From positions 646,001 through 710,000 of the forward strand of contig NC_090124.1 in the NCBI RefSeq assembly GCF_023973825.1: DNA of 64,000 nucleotides, written 5' to 3'. How positions within the stretch are numbered: the stretch's first letter is position 1; every line of letters starts with the position of its first letter. This DNA is from Plasmodium brasilianum. Lineage: Eukaryota > Apicomplexa > Aconoidasida > Haemosporida > Plasmodiidae. The notes under the pieces were generated by a model. It saw nothing but the letters and a program-made list of their open reading frames with translations, did not search any database and had not been told where the DNA came from. Made by a program: the position numbers and the translations under genes. Shown one piece after another: positions 1-12,300 of the stretch.

Positions 1-3000
1 TCTTTGGATGAGGCTTCAACTGTAGCTGAGATATCAACTATAATTGAGGCTTCAACTATGGCAGATGCTTCAACCGTGTTAGAAGATGCAGATAAAGAAA
101 AGCAAACAAAGAGCCAACTCACTGACGGTAAGAAGAGACAAAACGAGCAGATATGTAGCCCAAAGGATGAATGCAGTATACGTGAAGTTTCTTTAAAAAA
201 AAGGAAGTTAACTAATTATAATTCGCTTTCCCATTGTTCAGTATCAGAAGATGAAACACTTAGAACACTGATTGTTCATAAAAAAAAAAAAGGTAATCGT
301 TGTTACATGGAACATTTTGTACAGAATGAGGGAGAAGCAGATATGATTAGCCATTATCATTTACACATATTTGCATTTATATGTACATTTATTAATAGAA
401 TTTTTAGAAACGAGATTATAGATTTACAATATTTCATAGTTTTGATGAAGAACTTAATGTTCTTGTTTAATAAAAATTACAGCTCGTATGTCATATCAAT
501 TTGTTTTATAAATTTTATTATAAAAATTAAAATAGAAGATTTACACGCATGCACACATTACATAACAGATGTTCTTAATATATATTATTCTCATGACATA
601 ACTTATTGTATCAGCAACCATTTGTTGTTGTTTCTTTCATTGTATTTATGCCCTCATTCATTTGTAAAAGATAAATTAGTGCAAAATGACCAAGTTAACA
701 AGTTAAAGAAAAGGGGAAAAGTAAATACTAGCTATAATGACAATACTATTGGGTATGTAGAACATTTTGGCAGTATTAATAAGGAAAATTATAATAGTGA
801 GCTTGAAAATAACAAGAGAATAGGTATAATTAATAGAACTACTTCTTACCCCGCTTATGTACAAACTAAGCTAAAATACATCAAACCACATTTAAAAAAA
901 GTGAAGAATATGAAACTTTTATGTTTGAAAATTATTTCCTTAATTTCAATTATTAATTCATCAAATAAAAGTAGTATCAAATTAATTTCATATTTTATAT
1001 ATTTTTCCACTTTTCAAAACTTTATTCTCTGTTTTTGTTTTGCTAAAGATAAAGTTATCAATAAGAGGTTGAACATATTGTTCAAGAAATTCGCTTTTCG
1101 AAATACAGATACATTCATATTGGCACATATTCTGAGCAACTTTAAAGTCAGCGCTCGTGCTTCATGCAATTTATGTAATTACTTGAGGGAAAAAGGCATG
1201 GGTGATCAAGAAGAGAAAGAAGAGGAGGAACAAGTTGAAGTTAAGGTTGATGTAGCAGCAGGAATATCCGGTCAAAGGAGCGTGGAGCGACCGAAGAATA
1301 ATAAACAGAACGATGTGCACTATTTTGAGAATTTATTTTTGTATAAATTTTTGTTTTACCTGAACAAGCAAAAAGAGTACATGGCATTCAACGAAGGATA
1401 CAAAAAATATATGAAGCATAAAGAAAATTTGGAAAGCACAAATCAAGGTGCTGTTAACGATTTAGATAACAGTCATTTCGCTTATAATATATTTAACGAT
1501 ATTCTGAATATGGAGATAGAAAATAATGGAGATGATGTTGACAGTGGCAGAAGTACTAATAATAACAGGGGTAGTTGTAAAGTTAGCGATATAATAAACA
1601 GGAAACTCTTAACTTTTTATGATTTTATAGTGAACAAGCTGTTGAACATAAACTATGCTGTTGGTTCGCGCCTTTTTAATGAAATTATTGTGTTCATTAA
1701 TCAAAGAATAAACAACCACATAGACGCAAAGCACATATTTGATGCTATAATGTATTCTTTATATAACCAAAAAAACAAAAAGTCATTTTCAATTTTGAAC
1801 GAAATATATATACATAATATATTCAACAAAGCACTGTTCAAAATAAAGTTAGATAATTCTATGCAAATTTTAATTGTGTCAAAAATAAATGAAATATTAA
1901 GAAATCTGTTTGAGAAATATTACTTAGTTTTTGGAAATGAAATGAATGAAAGGAAAAAAAGATATGAAATAGTTGAGGAAGAATATTATGGGGAAGACAC
2001 AGAGGAGGAAAATTGTGATGATTCTTCAAGAGAGAACAGTAGAACAAATAGCACAACGAATAGTAGTAATATCAAAAAGGGTAAAAAGAAAAAATCGTTG
2101 TACTCAGAAATGGACAAGATATATGAAGAGTATAAAAAATACACAGCACATGTAGGTACAATAAATGAGATTACAACTAGTGATGAAAAAGATTATAATT
2201 GTACGTTGGCATATACTGGTGCCTTTTCTTCCAACCTTTTTGATATAAATTCCTCAGGTTCAAAGGTCAACATAAATGATAACAACTGCATTAATAATTA
2301 CGAGGAAGAGGACAATGGGTATATGAAAAATATTGTAGAATATGAATATGGTTCAGGTGAAATTCTGTATATAAAAGATACAAACAGATGTAAGGACTTA
2401 AACAAAATTTTTTTTATAGATAGTTATTATTTAAATACAATTTTAAAATGTATATGTTCCCTGTTAATTAATTTCCCCTTATTCACAAAGAAACGAATGA
2501 TTGAATTGTTCTGTGCTTTATTTTTAAATAACAAAAGATATATATTAATGAATGAGAAGAATTTACTTAAGAGTAATTTCTATAATTTTAGCAAAGACAA
2601 AAAAGTAAAGCATATCAATAAAATTGTTATAAACCCTTTAAAAAAATTAAGTATATATCATTTATTTTTTATATTCTCAAATAATGATATTAAAAGTTGC
2701 TTAGAAAATATAACTAATTATTACCAGAAGAATTCGAATCTTTTTGAAAATCCAACTAGAATATATGATCATAATGGATCACTTGTTCTTAATAACTCTT
2801 TGTTTATATATCAACATCTGCTTGTATTTGCGCATTTTTTTGGTGCTAGCTACAACATAATCAGCGATTTAGGCCTAAAATTATTATTTCTGTTAATAAA
2901 CTGTTATATAAGTAACTGTTATAAATATATCGCAAGTCTCTATGAAAAACATCAAGGTAAAATAATGAATTTAAACAGCCATGATTTCTGTTGTTATAGT

Positions 3001-4152
3001 GTTAAATACGATGTATCAAATCATATAGGGAATAAGACACAAGATGAGATGCTTATTGATCTTAGGGTAGAAGAACAAAATATAGTAACATCACTATTAT
3101 ATACATCATCCAAGATTAAGCTGACTTGTTTACAAGATTTATTTAGTAGACTCGTCTCATGTTTCGAACGAAAGATTTTTGAATCTAACGCATCTAATAT
3201 TTTGGAATGTTATAAAACAGTCTATGAAAGAAGAATATATTTTATATACTTTTACAGGCTCTATCAAAACTTTGGTTCAATTTTAAGTAACAGGAGCAAG
3301 TACCTACTTGATCTACTCAACAATATCAAGCTGACTTTAATAGCATGTCAAAAGAATAGTGAATGCATATATGAAGGAAGCAAGTTCAGAATTACTGGAA
3401 ACAACAGTGGTAGTTGGAATAACAATAATGATAGTTCCCTTTTGAGGAATGAGACAGAAGAAAGAAAAGATGAGAACTATGGTAGAAATCGCGAAAATAA
3501 AGAAGACGAGGAAGATGAAAAATTTCCCAAATTTACAAATGATGTCGAAGACAATGTAGAACGAAAGAATAGAAAAAATGTCTTAAAAAATAAATGGTAT
3601 TGGTTTGATCTTGGATATTGTGCATTAATTTGTTTATATGAAATTTTAAAAAATGAGAAAAAAAATCAAACAAATATTACACCTGTTTTTTATGAAATTT
3701 GTTTGGACCATGTTATAGACTGTTTTAACTTCTTTGTATATTTACCAAGAGTTCATGTAAATTATGACGTCCAAAATAATGTTAATGAAGATATAATAAG
3801 AAACAGTGAGCATATTGATATGAAAAAAACGTCCATTATTTTATTAGACATACTCAAATTAATTTTATTTGAATTATATTCTTTATATCTTAACGATCCA
3901 TCAAAAATACAAATTATGACTATGAGATTATCAATTAAAAATGATAATAATAATGCTAGTACTAAAATTACCATAGCTATCATATTAACATTAAAATATA
4001 TTTACGAAACAATTGGCTATAAAGAATTATTCTTTTCTCTTCAAGATTTGTATCAAATATTTTCTGAACTAAATGATCATCCAGATGATGAAATTGAGCT
4101 CATATCCAAGAAGTGGTTTAATGAGATAAGCAAATATACGGGGAGGACTTAA
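1..4152 (+). CDS. Large conserved-type protein, 5' end outside window
   Basis: The reading frame is already open at base 1, so the true start lies upstream; about 1,383 codons are visible, ending TAA at 4150-4152. The first visible residues are a degenerate repeat built on an 'E/DAST' or 'EIST' core (bases 7-90). The rest alternates hydrophobic helical blocks with acidic, Asn-rich low-complexity inserts (around 1200-1300, 1960-2110, 3440-3560), as in large helical-repeat proteins of this genus. There is no signal peptide to judge and I recognise no catalytic motif or family. The C-terminal 60 residues are well ordered. A run of 12 A at 280-291 is read through without a frame break. I am sure it is a gene; the function is unknown. 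Confidence 0.85.
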   Translation, partial: SLDEASTVAEISTIIEASTMADASTVLEDADKEKQTKSQLTDGKKRQNEQICSPKDECSIREVSLKKRKLTNYNSLSHCSVSEDETLRTLIVHKKKKGNRCYMEHFVQNEGEADMISHYHLHIFAFICTFINRIFRNEIIDLQYFIVLMKNLMFLFNKNYSSYVISICFINFIIKIKIEDLHACTHYITDVLNIYYSHDITYCISNHLLLFLSLYLCPHSFVKDKLVQNDQVNKLKKRGKVNTSYNDNTIGYVEHFGSINKENYNSELENNKRIGIINRTTSYPAYVQTKLKYIKPHLKKVKNMKLLCLKIISLISIINSSNKSSIKLISYFIYFSTFQNFILCFCFAKDKVINKRLNILFKKFAFRNTDTFILAHILSNFKVSARASCNLCNYLREKGMGDQEEKEEEEQVEVKVDVAAGISGQRSVERPKNNKQNDVHYFENLFLYKFLFYLNKQKEYMAFNEGYKKYMKHKENLESTNQGAVNDLDNSHFAYNIFNDILNMEIENNGDDVDSGRSTNNNRGSCKVSDIINRKLLTFYDFIVNKLLNINYAVGSRLFNEIIVFINQRINNHIDAKHIFDAIMYSLYNQKNKKSFSILNEIYIHNIFNKALFKIKLDNSMQILIVSKINEILRNLFEKYYLVFGNEMNERKKRYEIVEEEYYGEDTEEENCDDSSRENSRTNSTTNSSNIKKGKKKKSLYSEMDKIYEEYKKYTAHVGTINEITTSDEKDYNCTLAYTGAFSSNLFDINSSGSKVNINDNNCINNYEEEDNGYMKNIVEYEYGSGEILYIKDTNRCKDLNKIFFIDSYYLNTILKCICSLLINFPLFTKKRMIELFCALFLNNKRYILMNEKNLLKSNFYNFSKDKKVKHINKIVINPLKKLSIYHLFFIFSNNDIKSCLENITNYYQKNSNLFENPTRIYDHNGSLVLNNSLFIYQHLLVFAHFFGASYNIISDLGLKLLFLLINCYISNCYKYIASLYEKHQGKIMNLNSHDFCCYSVKYDVSNHIGNKTQDEMLIDLRVEEQNIVTSLLYTSSKIKLTCLQDLFSRLVSCFERKIFESNASNILECYKTVYERRIYFIYFYRLYQNFGSILSNRSKYLLDLLNNIKLTLIACQKNSECIYEGSKFRITGNNSGSWNNNNDSSLLRNETEERKDENYGRNRENKEDEEDEKFPKFTNDVEDNVERKNRKNVLKNKWYWFDLGYCALICLYEILKNEKKNQTNITPVFYEICLDHVIDCFNFFVYLPRVHVNYDVQNNVNEDIIRNSEHIDMKKTSIILLDILKLILFELYSLYLNDPSKIQIMTMRLSIKNDNNNASTKITIAIILTLKYIYETIGYKELFFSLQDLYQIFSELNDHPDDEIELISKKWFNEISKYTGRT

Positions 4153-5422
4153 TACTCTTGTTTTACCGTGTAACATTGGTTATTCCTAAATTATTATCTA
4201 TTATATTTTTTTAGCATAATTTAATTTTGACATTATATATTTTTGAAAAAAAAAGAAAAAATAAAAATAATAAAAAAATAAAATAGGTACATTTAGTCAC
4301 ATTTAAACAAACCAGTATTCAGCCTATTCATTTTAAAGACACATTAATATTCTTAACGCTTTATCAAAAAATGTTAATGGTGAAAAATTTTATCAAAATG
4401 AAGAAAAAGGACTGTTTTTTTAAAGGGTCTTAATGCTTACACATGTATATCTCTTCTTATATATATATATATATTTATATTCGTATCTTAATCTAATTCA
4501 ACTTTTGAGTGTTCAAAAGTGTTATACATTAATATATTACTTTGCCATATTTGCAATTTTTAAAAGAATTTCTTATGAATATTTCGTATATATAACATTT
4601 TAATACAATTATATACATTATTTTATCTTTAAATTTTAAAATTGCCATTTGTAAAAAAGTAACACTGATCATGCACTCATTTATTTAATTGTTCGCCCAT
4701 TAACTTGTTTATTTCCCATTTGGCTATTTATTTATTTATTCATTTATTTGTGTATCCGTTCATTTGTGTATTCGTTCATTTGTGTACTCATTCATTGGTG
4801 TATTCGTTCATTTGTGTAATCGTTTATTTGTGTATTCGTTCATTCGTGTATTCATTCATTCGTGTATTCATTCATTCGTGTATTCATTCGTATGTTTATT
4901 TATCTATCTGTTTATTTAATTTAATTTTTTTTTTTTTCCCTTTATTCAGCAATCATGATAATCAGCTAAAACTCAAAAAAAATTTTAATTTTCTAAAATA
5001 TTATGTATTATTTTGTACAGAAAAATAGAACTTGCTCAAAATAGTAAAAGAAAAAAAAAATTATTGTTTTTTTTTTAAAGTATTTAAAAAATTTATTTAT
5101 AAAATTTACTTTAAAAAAAATAAACATTCCTCTAATTAAATGAATCCAAAAAAAATTTTTTAATGATTCAAGCAATAAATAAATGTAAAGCAATTACAAC
5201 ATCTATCTTTTCAAAAGATGGAAAAAGCAAAAATATTTTTTCTATATTTTTTTACAATAATATATATTAACACCATAATATTATTAGAACACATTATATC
5301 TCCATTACGTGTAAATATGCCTTTTTGTCCCTGTCACATTACTGTATATTAAATGAAGTATTAATATTTCTTCCTTTTTTTTTCTTTTTTTTCTGTAAAA
5401 GAAATAAATTTGTTATGTCAAA
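4153..5422. other. Intergenic region between the first gene and DRG1
   Basis: This 1.27 kb stretch lies between two plus-strand genes and should hold the 3' UTR of the first and the promoter and 5' UTR of DRG1. It is AT-rich with poly(A)/poly(T) runs and one minisatellite. I see no supported coding exon or RNA gene in it. Confidence 0.6.
4737..4895. repeat. 16-bp imperfect minisatellite
   Basis: About ten degenerate head-to-tail copies of a 16-bp unit of the form GTTCATTTGTGTATTC, with variants CATTCGTGTATTCATT. It stays open in a plus frame only because the unit lacks stops; Val/Phe/Ile/His-rich translation with no other support argues against coding. Confidence 0.8.
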
Positions 5423-7508
5423 ATGGGAATTCTAGAGGTAAACGCATACATTAAAGCTTTTGCATAGTTTTAGCTTTGTGTGCTCATATTTGGTGTGCAT
5501 AATTTTTTTTTTTCAGAAAATCAAAGAAATAGAGGCCGAGATGGCCCGAACCCAAAAAAACAAGGCAACTGAGGTAAGAAAGATGTGCACAATGTTTTAT
5601 TCTATTTTAATATTTTTTTCCTTTTTATTTCATTTTTACTTCATTTTACTTCATTTGTACTTGTTCTCTTTCGCTTGGTCTTATTTTTCCATATATGAAT
5701 TGTTCGAACAAATGGACTTCTTTTTTTTAGTATCATTTGGGTCAATTAAAAGCTAAATTAGCGAAGTACAGGTACAAGCAAAGAAATATTTCGTGTTTCC
5801 ATTTTAAAATTTTGTTCATTCCTTTTATTACAACATTGTGTAAAATTGTTCATTTATATTATTACTTTATATTATAATTTGTACACATGTCTACTTATGC
5901 ATTCCGTTTGATATTATAACATTATTTATATCTTTATTATTTTATAACATTTTACTGTCAGATCACAACTACTTGAAGCTCCAAAAGGGGGGAAGAGAGG
6001 AGAGGGTTTCGATGTACAGAGGTTCAAATAAAAAGAGAAATGAAAATTAAAGAATGATATCACTGCATAGATAAAAAAAAAAAAAAAGAAGAGAATTGTT
6101 TGAATGTAACACACAAAATAAGTAAATTATTATTATTATTATTTTATTATTAGACAAGGAGATGCGAGAATATGCTTAATCGGTTTTCCCTCCGTTGGGA
6201 AATCAACACTTTTATCAAAAATAACAAGTACAACATCTGAAATCGCTGATTATGAATTTACTACATTAACGTGTAAACCAGGTACAATTCTAATAAAGCG
6301 CAAATACGAATTTAAGCAGCTTCTAAATTGCGGTTATGTTCTGTTTACTTGTACGTCTTTTCGTTTATTCTATTTTTGTTCTACTGTCCAATTTTTTTTT
6401 TTTTTTAACAGGAATTGTAAGTTACAAGGATTCAAAAATTCAGTTACTTGATTTACCAGGGATTATTCAAGGCGCAGCAGAAGGCCGTGGAAGAGGCAGA
6501 CAAGTACAGAAGGAGAAAAAAAAAATATTTTAAAATTTTTATAATGTAAAAATAATAATCGTATGGAATGTATATTTTTAATTTTACTGTGACTGCTATT
6601 TTTTTAAAATAGGTAATTGCTGTAGCAAAATCCTGTGATATGATTATGATGATATTGGATGCAACCAGAGACAATAGACAAAAAATAAAACTAGAAAAGT
6701 ATTTTTTTTTTTTTTCTTTTTTTTAAATACTCTAAATAATATATAAAGCATAGTATATGTAAATGAGAGTATTATAAAATTTGATTTTTTTTTTTTTTAG
6801 TGAATTGAAATCAGTGGGAATAAGAATTAATCAAGAACCGCAAAGGGTAAGTAGTATGAAAAATGTCCTAAGAAACAAATTTATTGTTTCTTTTATTAAT
6901 ATTGTTAGTGTTTTTATTATTATTATTATCCTTATCTTACATATTTTAAGAAATAAATTACCAGACTAATGATTACTTCACTTTTTTACACTTATCAGAT
7001 AACATTAACGAGAAAGAAATTAGGGGGTGTTGTCATAAATAGCACTGTTCCATTAACTAAAGTAATTATATTAAATATTTTAATTTTTTTTTTTATTATT
7101 CTTTTTGTTCAATTGTTAATGTTGTTATTACGAATGCCATTGTTATTGTAACTATAATATACATTATTGTTTTCACAATTGTTAATATTTTTCCTTTTTC
7201 AGATGGACAACAAACTTATAATGAGCATACTCCACCAGTACAAAATACATAACTGTAATTTGTTATTTAACGAAGATGCTACTGTAAGAAACCCTATTGT
7301 GGATAACCCAAGAACTCATGGCGTCAATAATATCAAATACTTTTATTTTTCTTTTTTTTTCATAGGTAGATGATCTCATTGATGTTATAGAAGGAAACAG
7401 AAAGTATATAAAGTGCATTTATGTGTACAACAAAATAGATATGTTACCATTGAAGGAGATTAATACTATTGCTTCAGGGTATATCGGAGTTTGTATATTT
7501 TAAATACG

Positions 7509-7553
<45 letters not shown>

Positions 7554-8387
7554 AGTCTTATTATTTATAAGCTTTCTGTACATTTTGAACATTTCTTACG
7601 TTTTGTATTATAGTGAGAACACCGTTGTAATAAGTAGTAGCAAATCATGGAATTTGGATGTATTGAAAGAATATATATTTCAAAAGTTGGAAATTATTCG
7701 AGTGTACACAAAAGTTCGCAAAGAAAAACCTGATTTTACAAATCCCATTACGTTGACTAGACAAAGAGGTAACAAGAGATAAGGGGAAAAATTGAAAAAA
7801 GAAAAAAACGAAAAAAGACAACATATATAAAAAGAGTAATATTTTTTATTTTCTTCATTATTTTATTTTTTTCTTTTCTCATTTTCTTCCCTTTTTGCAT
7901 TCTACCGGCTGATATGAATTTCTTAAGTACATAAAAGAAAATGTTCTATATTTCCACATTTTTCAGGAAGTCAAACTGTTGAAGCTGTGCTTAGTCAAAT
8001 ACATAAAGTAATGAGAACAATGATAAGAAATAAATGCGAAATTTTTTTTTTTTTTTTTAAGATATAATATTTTGCATAACGTATAAATGACAATTTTAAT
8101 TTTAGGACATGATTAAAGATTTTAAATTTGCGTTAGTTTGGGGAAGAAGCACAAAACACAACCCACAAAGAGTTGACTTGCGTAAGCCAAAAATGGATAT
8201 ACCCACATATATACATACGTACATACATATATATATATATATATATGTATGGCACTTGCACGCGTTAATGTGGGCATACCTATTCACTTATATACCATTT
8301 TACATACGATTTGTTCAATTTTTTTTTTTTAAATCAGATCATAAACTAGCTGATGAAGACGTTATACAGATTGTAAAAAATGGCTAG
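5423..8387 (+). CDS. DRG1: DRG1, developmentally regulated GTP-binding protein 1 (15 exons)
   Basis: Obg/DRG-class translational GTPase that associates with ribosomes; in other eukaryotes it works with a DFRP partner. Exons: 5423-5437, 5517-5573, 5731-5771, 5962-6021, 6154-6281, 6412-6503, 6613-6698, 6801-6846, 6999-7061, 7203-7283, 7366-7478, 7614-7768, 7967-8007, 8106-8181, 8338-8387. They sum to 1,104 nt, 367 aa, which matches the usual DRG1 length. An N-terminal helix carries the conserved [16 protein letters not shown]-loop GFPSVGKST is at residues 68-76; DLPGIIQGA is switch II (G3); NKID is G4; the C-terminal TGS domain ends in [11 protein letters not shown]. All introns are short, AT-rich and GT...AG, and every phase closes. 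The first coding exon is only 15 nt (MGILE). The family call is secure; small shifts at a few exon edges are possible. Confidence 0.95.
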
Positions 8388-8938
8388 CTAGAATAAAACA
8401 AAAAAGGATGTTTTTTTTTTTTTTTTTCTTTGTTTCATATCAAATTATTATTGTCTTTGAAAGTATGCTATTATAGTGTATATATTATGCAAAGAATAAT
8501 ATTCTCTACAAAGATGTTAATAAGCGATTTTTCTTTTCCTACTATTTTGTTCTTTTTTTCATTTTGATATTAATATGGTTATACTAATTTTCTTTTTCTT
8601 TTGATTTTTTTTAGAGCCAAATAAAAAATAAATACAAAATCTATTAAATATCATTGATGATCAACACCTTTTTTTATTTTATGTTACATTTTTGTTTATC
8701 TTCTCTATTTTATGCGAAACGCAAAAAAAACAGAAAATAAAATTTTTGGTATTTTTAAAAATTTATGCAGAAGTTTTAATAAAGTATTAAATACACATTA
8801 AAAATAAAAAATGGGAAAATATGCATATACGTAAATACATATATGCATTGGTGTATATACGTATGTATATATATATATACAGACGCACACTTGCGTGTCC
8901 GTTGTGTAACACAGTTTATCCGTTTAATTGGCTTATAT
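8388..8938. other. Convergent intergenic region, DRG1 and uS15 3' ends
   Basis: The 3' ends of two convergent genes share this 550-bp AT-rich stretch, which has poly(T) and short TA runs. I see no gene in it. Confidence 0.6.
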
Positions 8939-9394
8939 CTATGCAATAAGTGCGCTAGCCGTACTGGACTGATATTTCCAGTTGGATGGTAACAATTTTT
9001 TTCTTTTGTAATATCTCGATATTCTATGTATTTTGGACTCGGTTAAAATTAATCTGAATTTGCAATCTTTATCCTTTTTATTTTTTTCCAAATGTTTTCT
9101 CATTGATACAGCTTTTTTTATTAAAAAATACAAATCTTCCGGAATCGTCGTAGCAACACCATGGGCTCTTAATATTCTTAAAATTTTATTTCCTGTAACT
9201 GCCTTTACCTGTGGTATACCATAATTATCTCTTAACGTTGCACCTATTTGAGATGGTGTTTGTCCTTTCTTTGCTAATTTAATTATTGCATCTTCTATTT
9301 CTGATGGTTTTTGTTTCAACCAACTTGGCTGTTTTCTTTTGTATGGAATTGTTGAGCTAGATATACCTTTTCCTTTACCGTACATGCGACCCAT
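8939..9394 (-). CDS. RPS13: 40S ribosomal protein S13 (universal name uS15)
   Basis: Cytosolic small-subunit ribosomal protein that binds the central domain of 18S rRNA. The single coding exon gives 151 aa, exactly the length of other eukaryotic S13 proteins. It starts [14 protein letters not shown] and ends with the near-invariant [14 protein letters not shown]; the uS15 helices with [11 protein letters not shown] and [11 protein letters not shown] are clear. I chose the ATG at 9392-9394, because MGRM is the family start; the frame is open six codons further upstream (MLAEET). The bases before the ATG (TTTTTGCTTGCAG then AAGAAACA) look like a splice acceptor, so a 5' UTR intron is likely. 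Some Plasmodium annotation may call this 'S15' from the universal name. Confidence 0.97.
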   Translation of the reverse strand: MGRMYGKGKGISSSTIPYKRKQPSWLKQKPSEIEDAIIKLAKKGQTPSQIGATLRDNYGIPQVKAVTGNKILRILRAHGVATTIPEDLYFLIKKAVSMRKHLEKNKKDKDCKFRLILTESKIHRISRYYKRKKLLPSNWKYQSSTASALIA

Positions 9395-12300
9395 TGTTTC
9401 TTCTGCAAGCAAAAATTATGCAAATACTTGTATGTATTTGTATATACACAAATTAATGTGTTAATATATATATATATGTTTGCGTAAATAATATATTCCT
9501 ACTATCCCTATATTGTAATAATAATTACAAATGTAATAGTACTCTTTCAATTTAATTTCGTTCTTCAAAAAAAAAATTAAAAAAAAAAATATTCCTCTCT
9601 TTGCTTAAATAAACACTATATTTTTTTTTTTTATTAACAAAACTAAATGCAAGTTAATTATATTTTATATTCAAATTTAAATACATTTACAAATTTTGTT
9701 CATTTCAATAATTAAAACTATAAGCAACTGAACAAAATGTTCTTATACATATTTGAAAATATTTAATTTAGCTACTGCAGAGGTACATTATATTACATAT
9801 ATGTATATATAATGATTTATTACATTTTTACGAATGTTTCCTTTTTTACCTTAGTGATTAAACGAAAGATATGTACTTTTACAATTATATATATTATATA
9901 TATAACAATATTATATATAAATTAAATGTTTTTTTTTTTCTTATAAAATGTTAGAAATCTCTTTTCTGTGTTTTGAAAGAAAAAAAAAACTTTATACATT
10001 AAAAAATTTATTATTTTTTCATTTATAATTTATAGAAAATTTAATAAACAAACATCTTTTTATTTTTTCTTATTTTTCATCCTAGATATTTTTTTTTATA
10101 AAATTCTTTGAACTTTTCAATAAAACAGTTGTGAACATAAAAAATAGTAGCTTTTTTGCTATTTTTTTTTTTCTTTGTATGTAAAATATATTATTGTGCA
10201 CATATGCATAATATATATATAATATATGCTTATTTCAAGTGTAGTAAATTTGTACATCAAAAATACTATCTCCTTAAAACAAATAAATAGAGACTGTTAA
10301 AATTTGTGCACATTTTCTATTATTGCATTACTAATTGCATCTTTGTATGCTATTAAACAATGTTAAAAATGTACATAATTTTATAAAGTTGTTATTGATT
10401 ATATTTATTTTTCTTCCTTTTTTATGTATGCGTTTTTTCTAACTATCAACGAGGTGACCTAGGGGTACGGAACTCACCAATCCTCTTAAAATTGTCCGTT
10501 AAAGGGGGAAAATATATTTTTGCTTAATTTTCTGTTATTAACAATTTTTATATGCTTATTTTTTAAGTGAAATTATTTATTTATTTATTCATTCATTTAT
10601 TATTTTATTCTTCTTTGTTTTTTATTTTATTTTATTTTATTATTTTTTTTTTTCATTTAACGTTAAAAGATGTATAAAAAGATAAAAACTTTTTATAAAT
10701 GTTTGAGTAATGTTGTATATATGGATTTAACCATATGCTTAAACGGATGAAAGTAAAAATGTAAAGTTCTTCCCCATTAAGCAAGGATATAACATTATAA
10801 AATAAAAAATATTATTAATGTACACGTATGTATTTGAAACAAATTAATCTTTCCTTCAGCGAATTTCATTATCTAATAGTTAATAACTTTTTACTTTCCA
10901 ATACAAAAAAGAAGAAAAAAGTGGATACCTTAAGGAATTTCTTTTTATCCTATGTTAGAATTTTTAATTTGGTCGTGCTTTATGTTTTTTTGCTGTGCCC
11001 TCTTATTCCTGTAATGATATAACATATATTTGTATGATAATCATTACATTGTATTATAAGAGGCTTTATAAAAAAAAAAAAATTTCCCCTATCTCATGGG
11101 TACCGAATGAATATTAATATATATGATATTTTTTTATGAAGAAATGTATAATAGTTTTATCATTTTATTCATTTTATTAAGGAAAACAAAAGATGTGTGT
11201 GTGTGTGTGAATAAATATATAAAGAACGATATCCAACGCGTATGCGTATATATATATATATATATATATATATGTTCCTTTATAGAAAGACCAATATTTG
11301 AAAAGAAACAAATCCTACGTTCTTTTTATAGTCTAAAATTATGTGTTAAACTTTGAATCAGTGTAAAAACTGGGCACCTTTTATAAACTAATTATTAAAA
11401 CAACATAAATATCTCTACAACTAAATGAGGGTTTACAAAAGAAAAGGAAAAAAGTTCATCATATCATATGAACATCATACAGTTAAAAAGTTTAGTTAAA
11501 AAATGTACACTTTTATTCATATTTTGAATAAAATTAAAAATATTTTTTTTTTTTTTTTTGATTATTTTATACTTAAATTTATCTATCAATAATTGGTGAA
11601 ACGTGTAAATTTAAAAAGAAAAAAACAGTGTAATTAAAAAGTATGGTTTTTTTTTTTCGAAATGATAAAAAAAACAAATTCTATTATCTACTTCATTATA
11701 AAGCTGCTTCCTGATCATAACTGTAAGTCTATGTAATGTTTCGAAGGAACGGATAAGCAATAAAGAATTATTTCCGTATTTATTTTCCTTAGAAATGTAA
11801 AATGAAGTAATATAGTATGATTCTTATTATATGTATATGATGTATACTTATTTTTGTACGTATGTATATGCTTACATATATATTTGTATGAGCCTATAAT
11901 TGTTCTTCTACTTAATTTTATCTAGCGCACTTGGTGGTGTGAAGGTGCAATAGCAATATATATTCCCGGTTCATTTGTAAATCAGGTTATTAACAAAAAA
12001 ATAAAAATGAAAAAGTACAGTACAGCATTCTCAACAATTTTATTGATAAAAATAGCTAATACGAAAGTATATATTTTTAGTTAGGAATTATTGTATCTGT
12101 TACACTAAGTGTTCCTTACTATAAAAACATGTTCATACAAACGCATAAATAAACAAATATATATATGTTAAATTTTTTGAGAATGCTATTTTTCTTTAGT
12201 AATATCGCTTTAACTAACGTTCACCTTTTCACACCTTGTGTGCACATATGATTGTTTATAACACTTGTGTTAACAGTACATATAAAACGTTATGATACAA

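Noticed and set aside
10828..11356. Two short open frames in the gene desert as small genes
   Set aside because: Low-complexity or microsatellite-driven, no splice support, no family resemblance.
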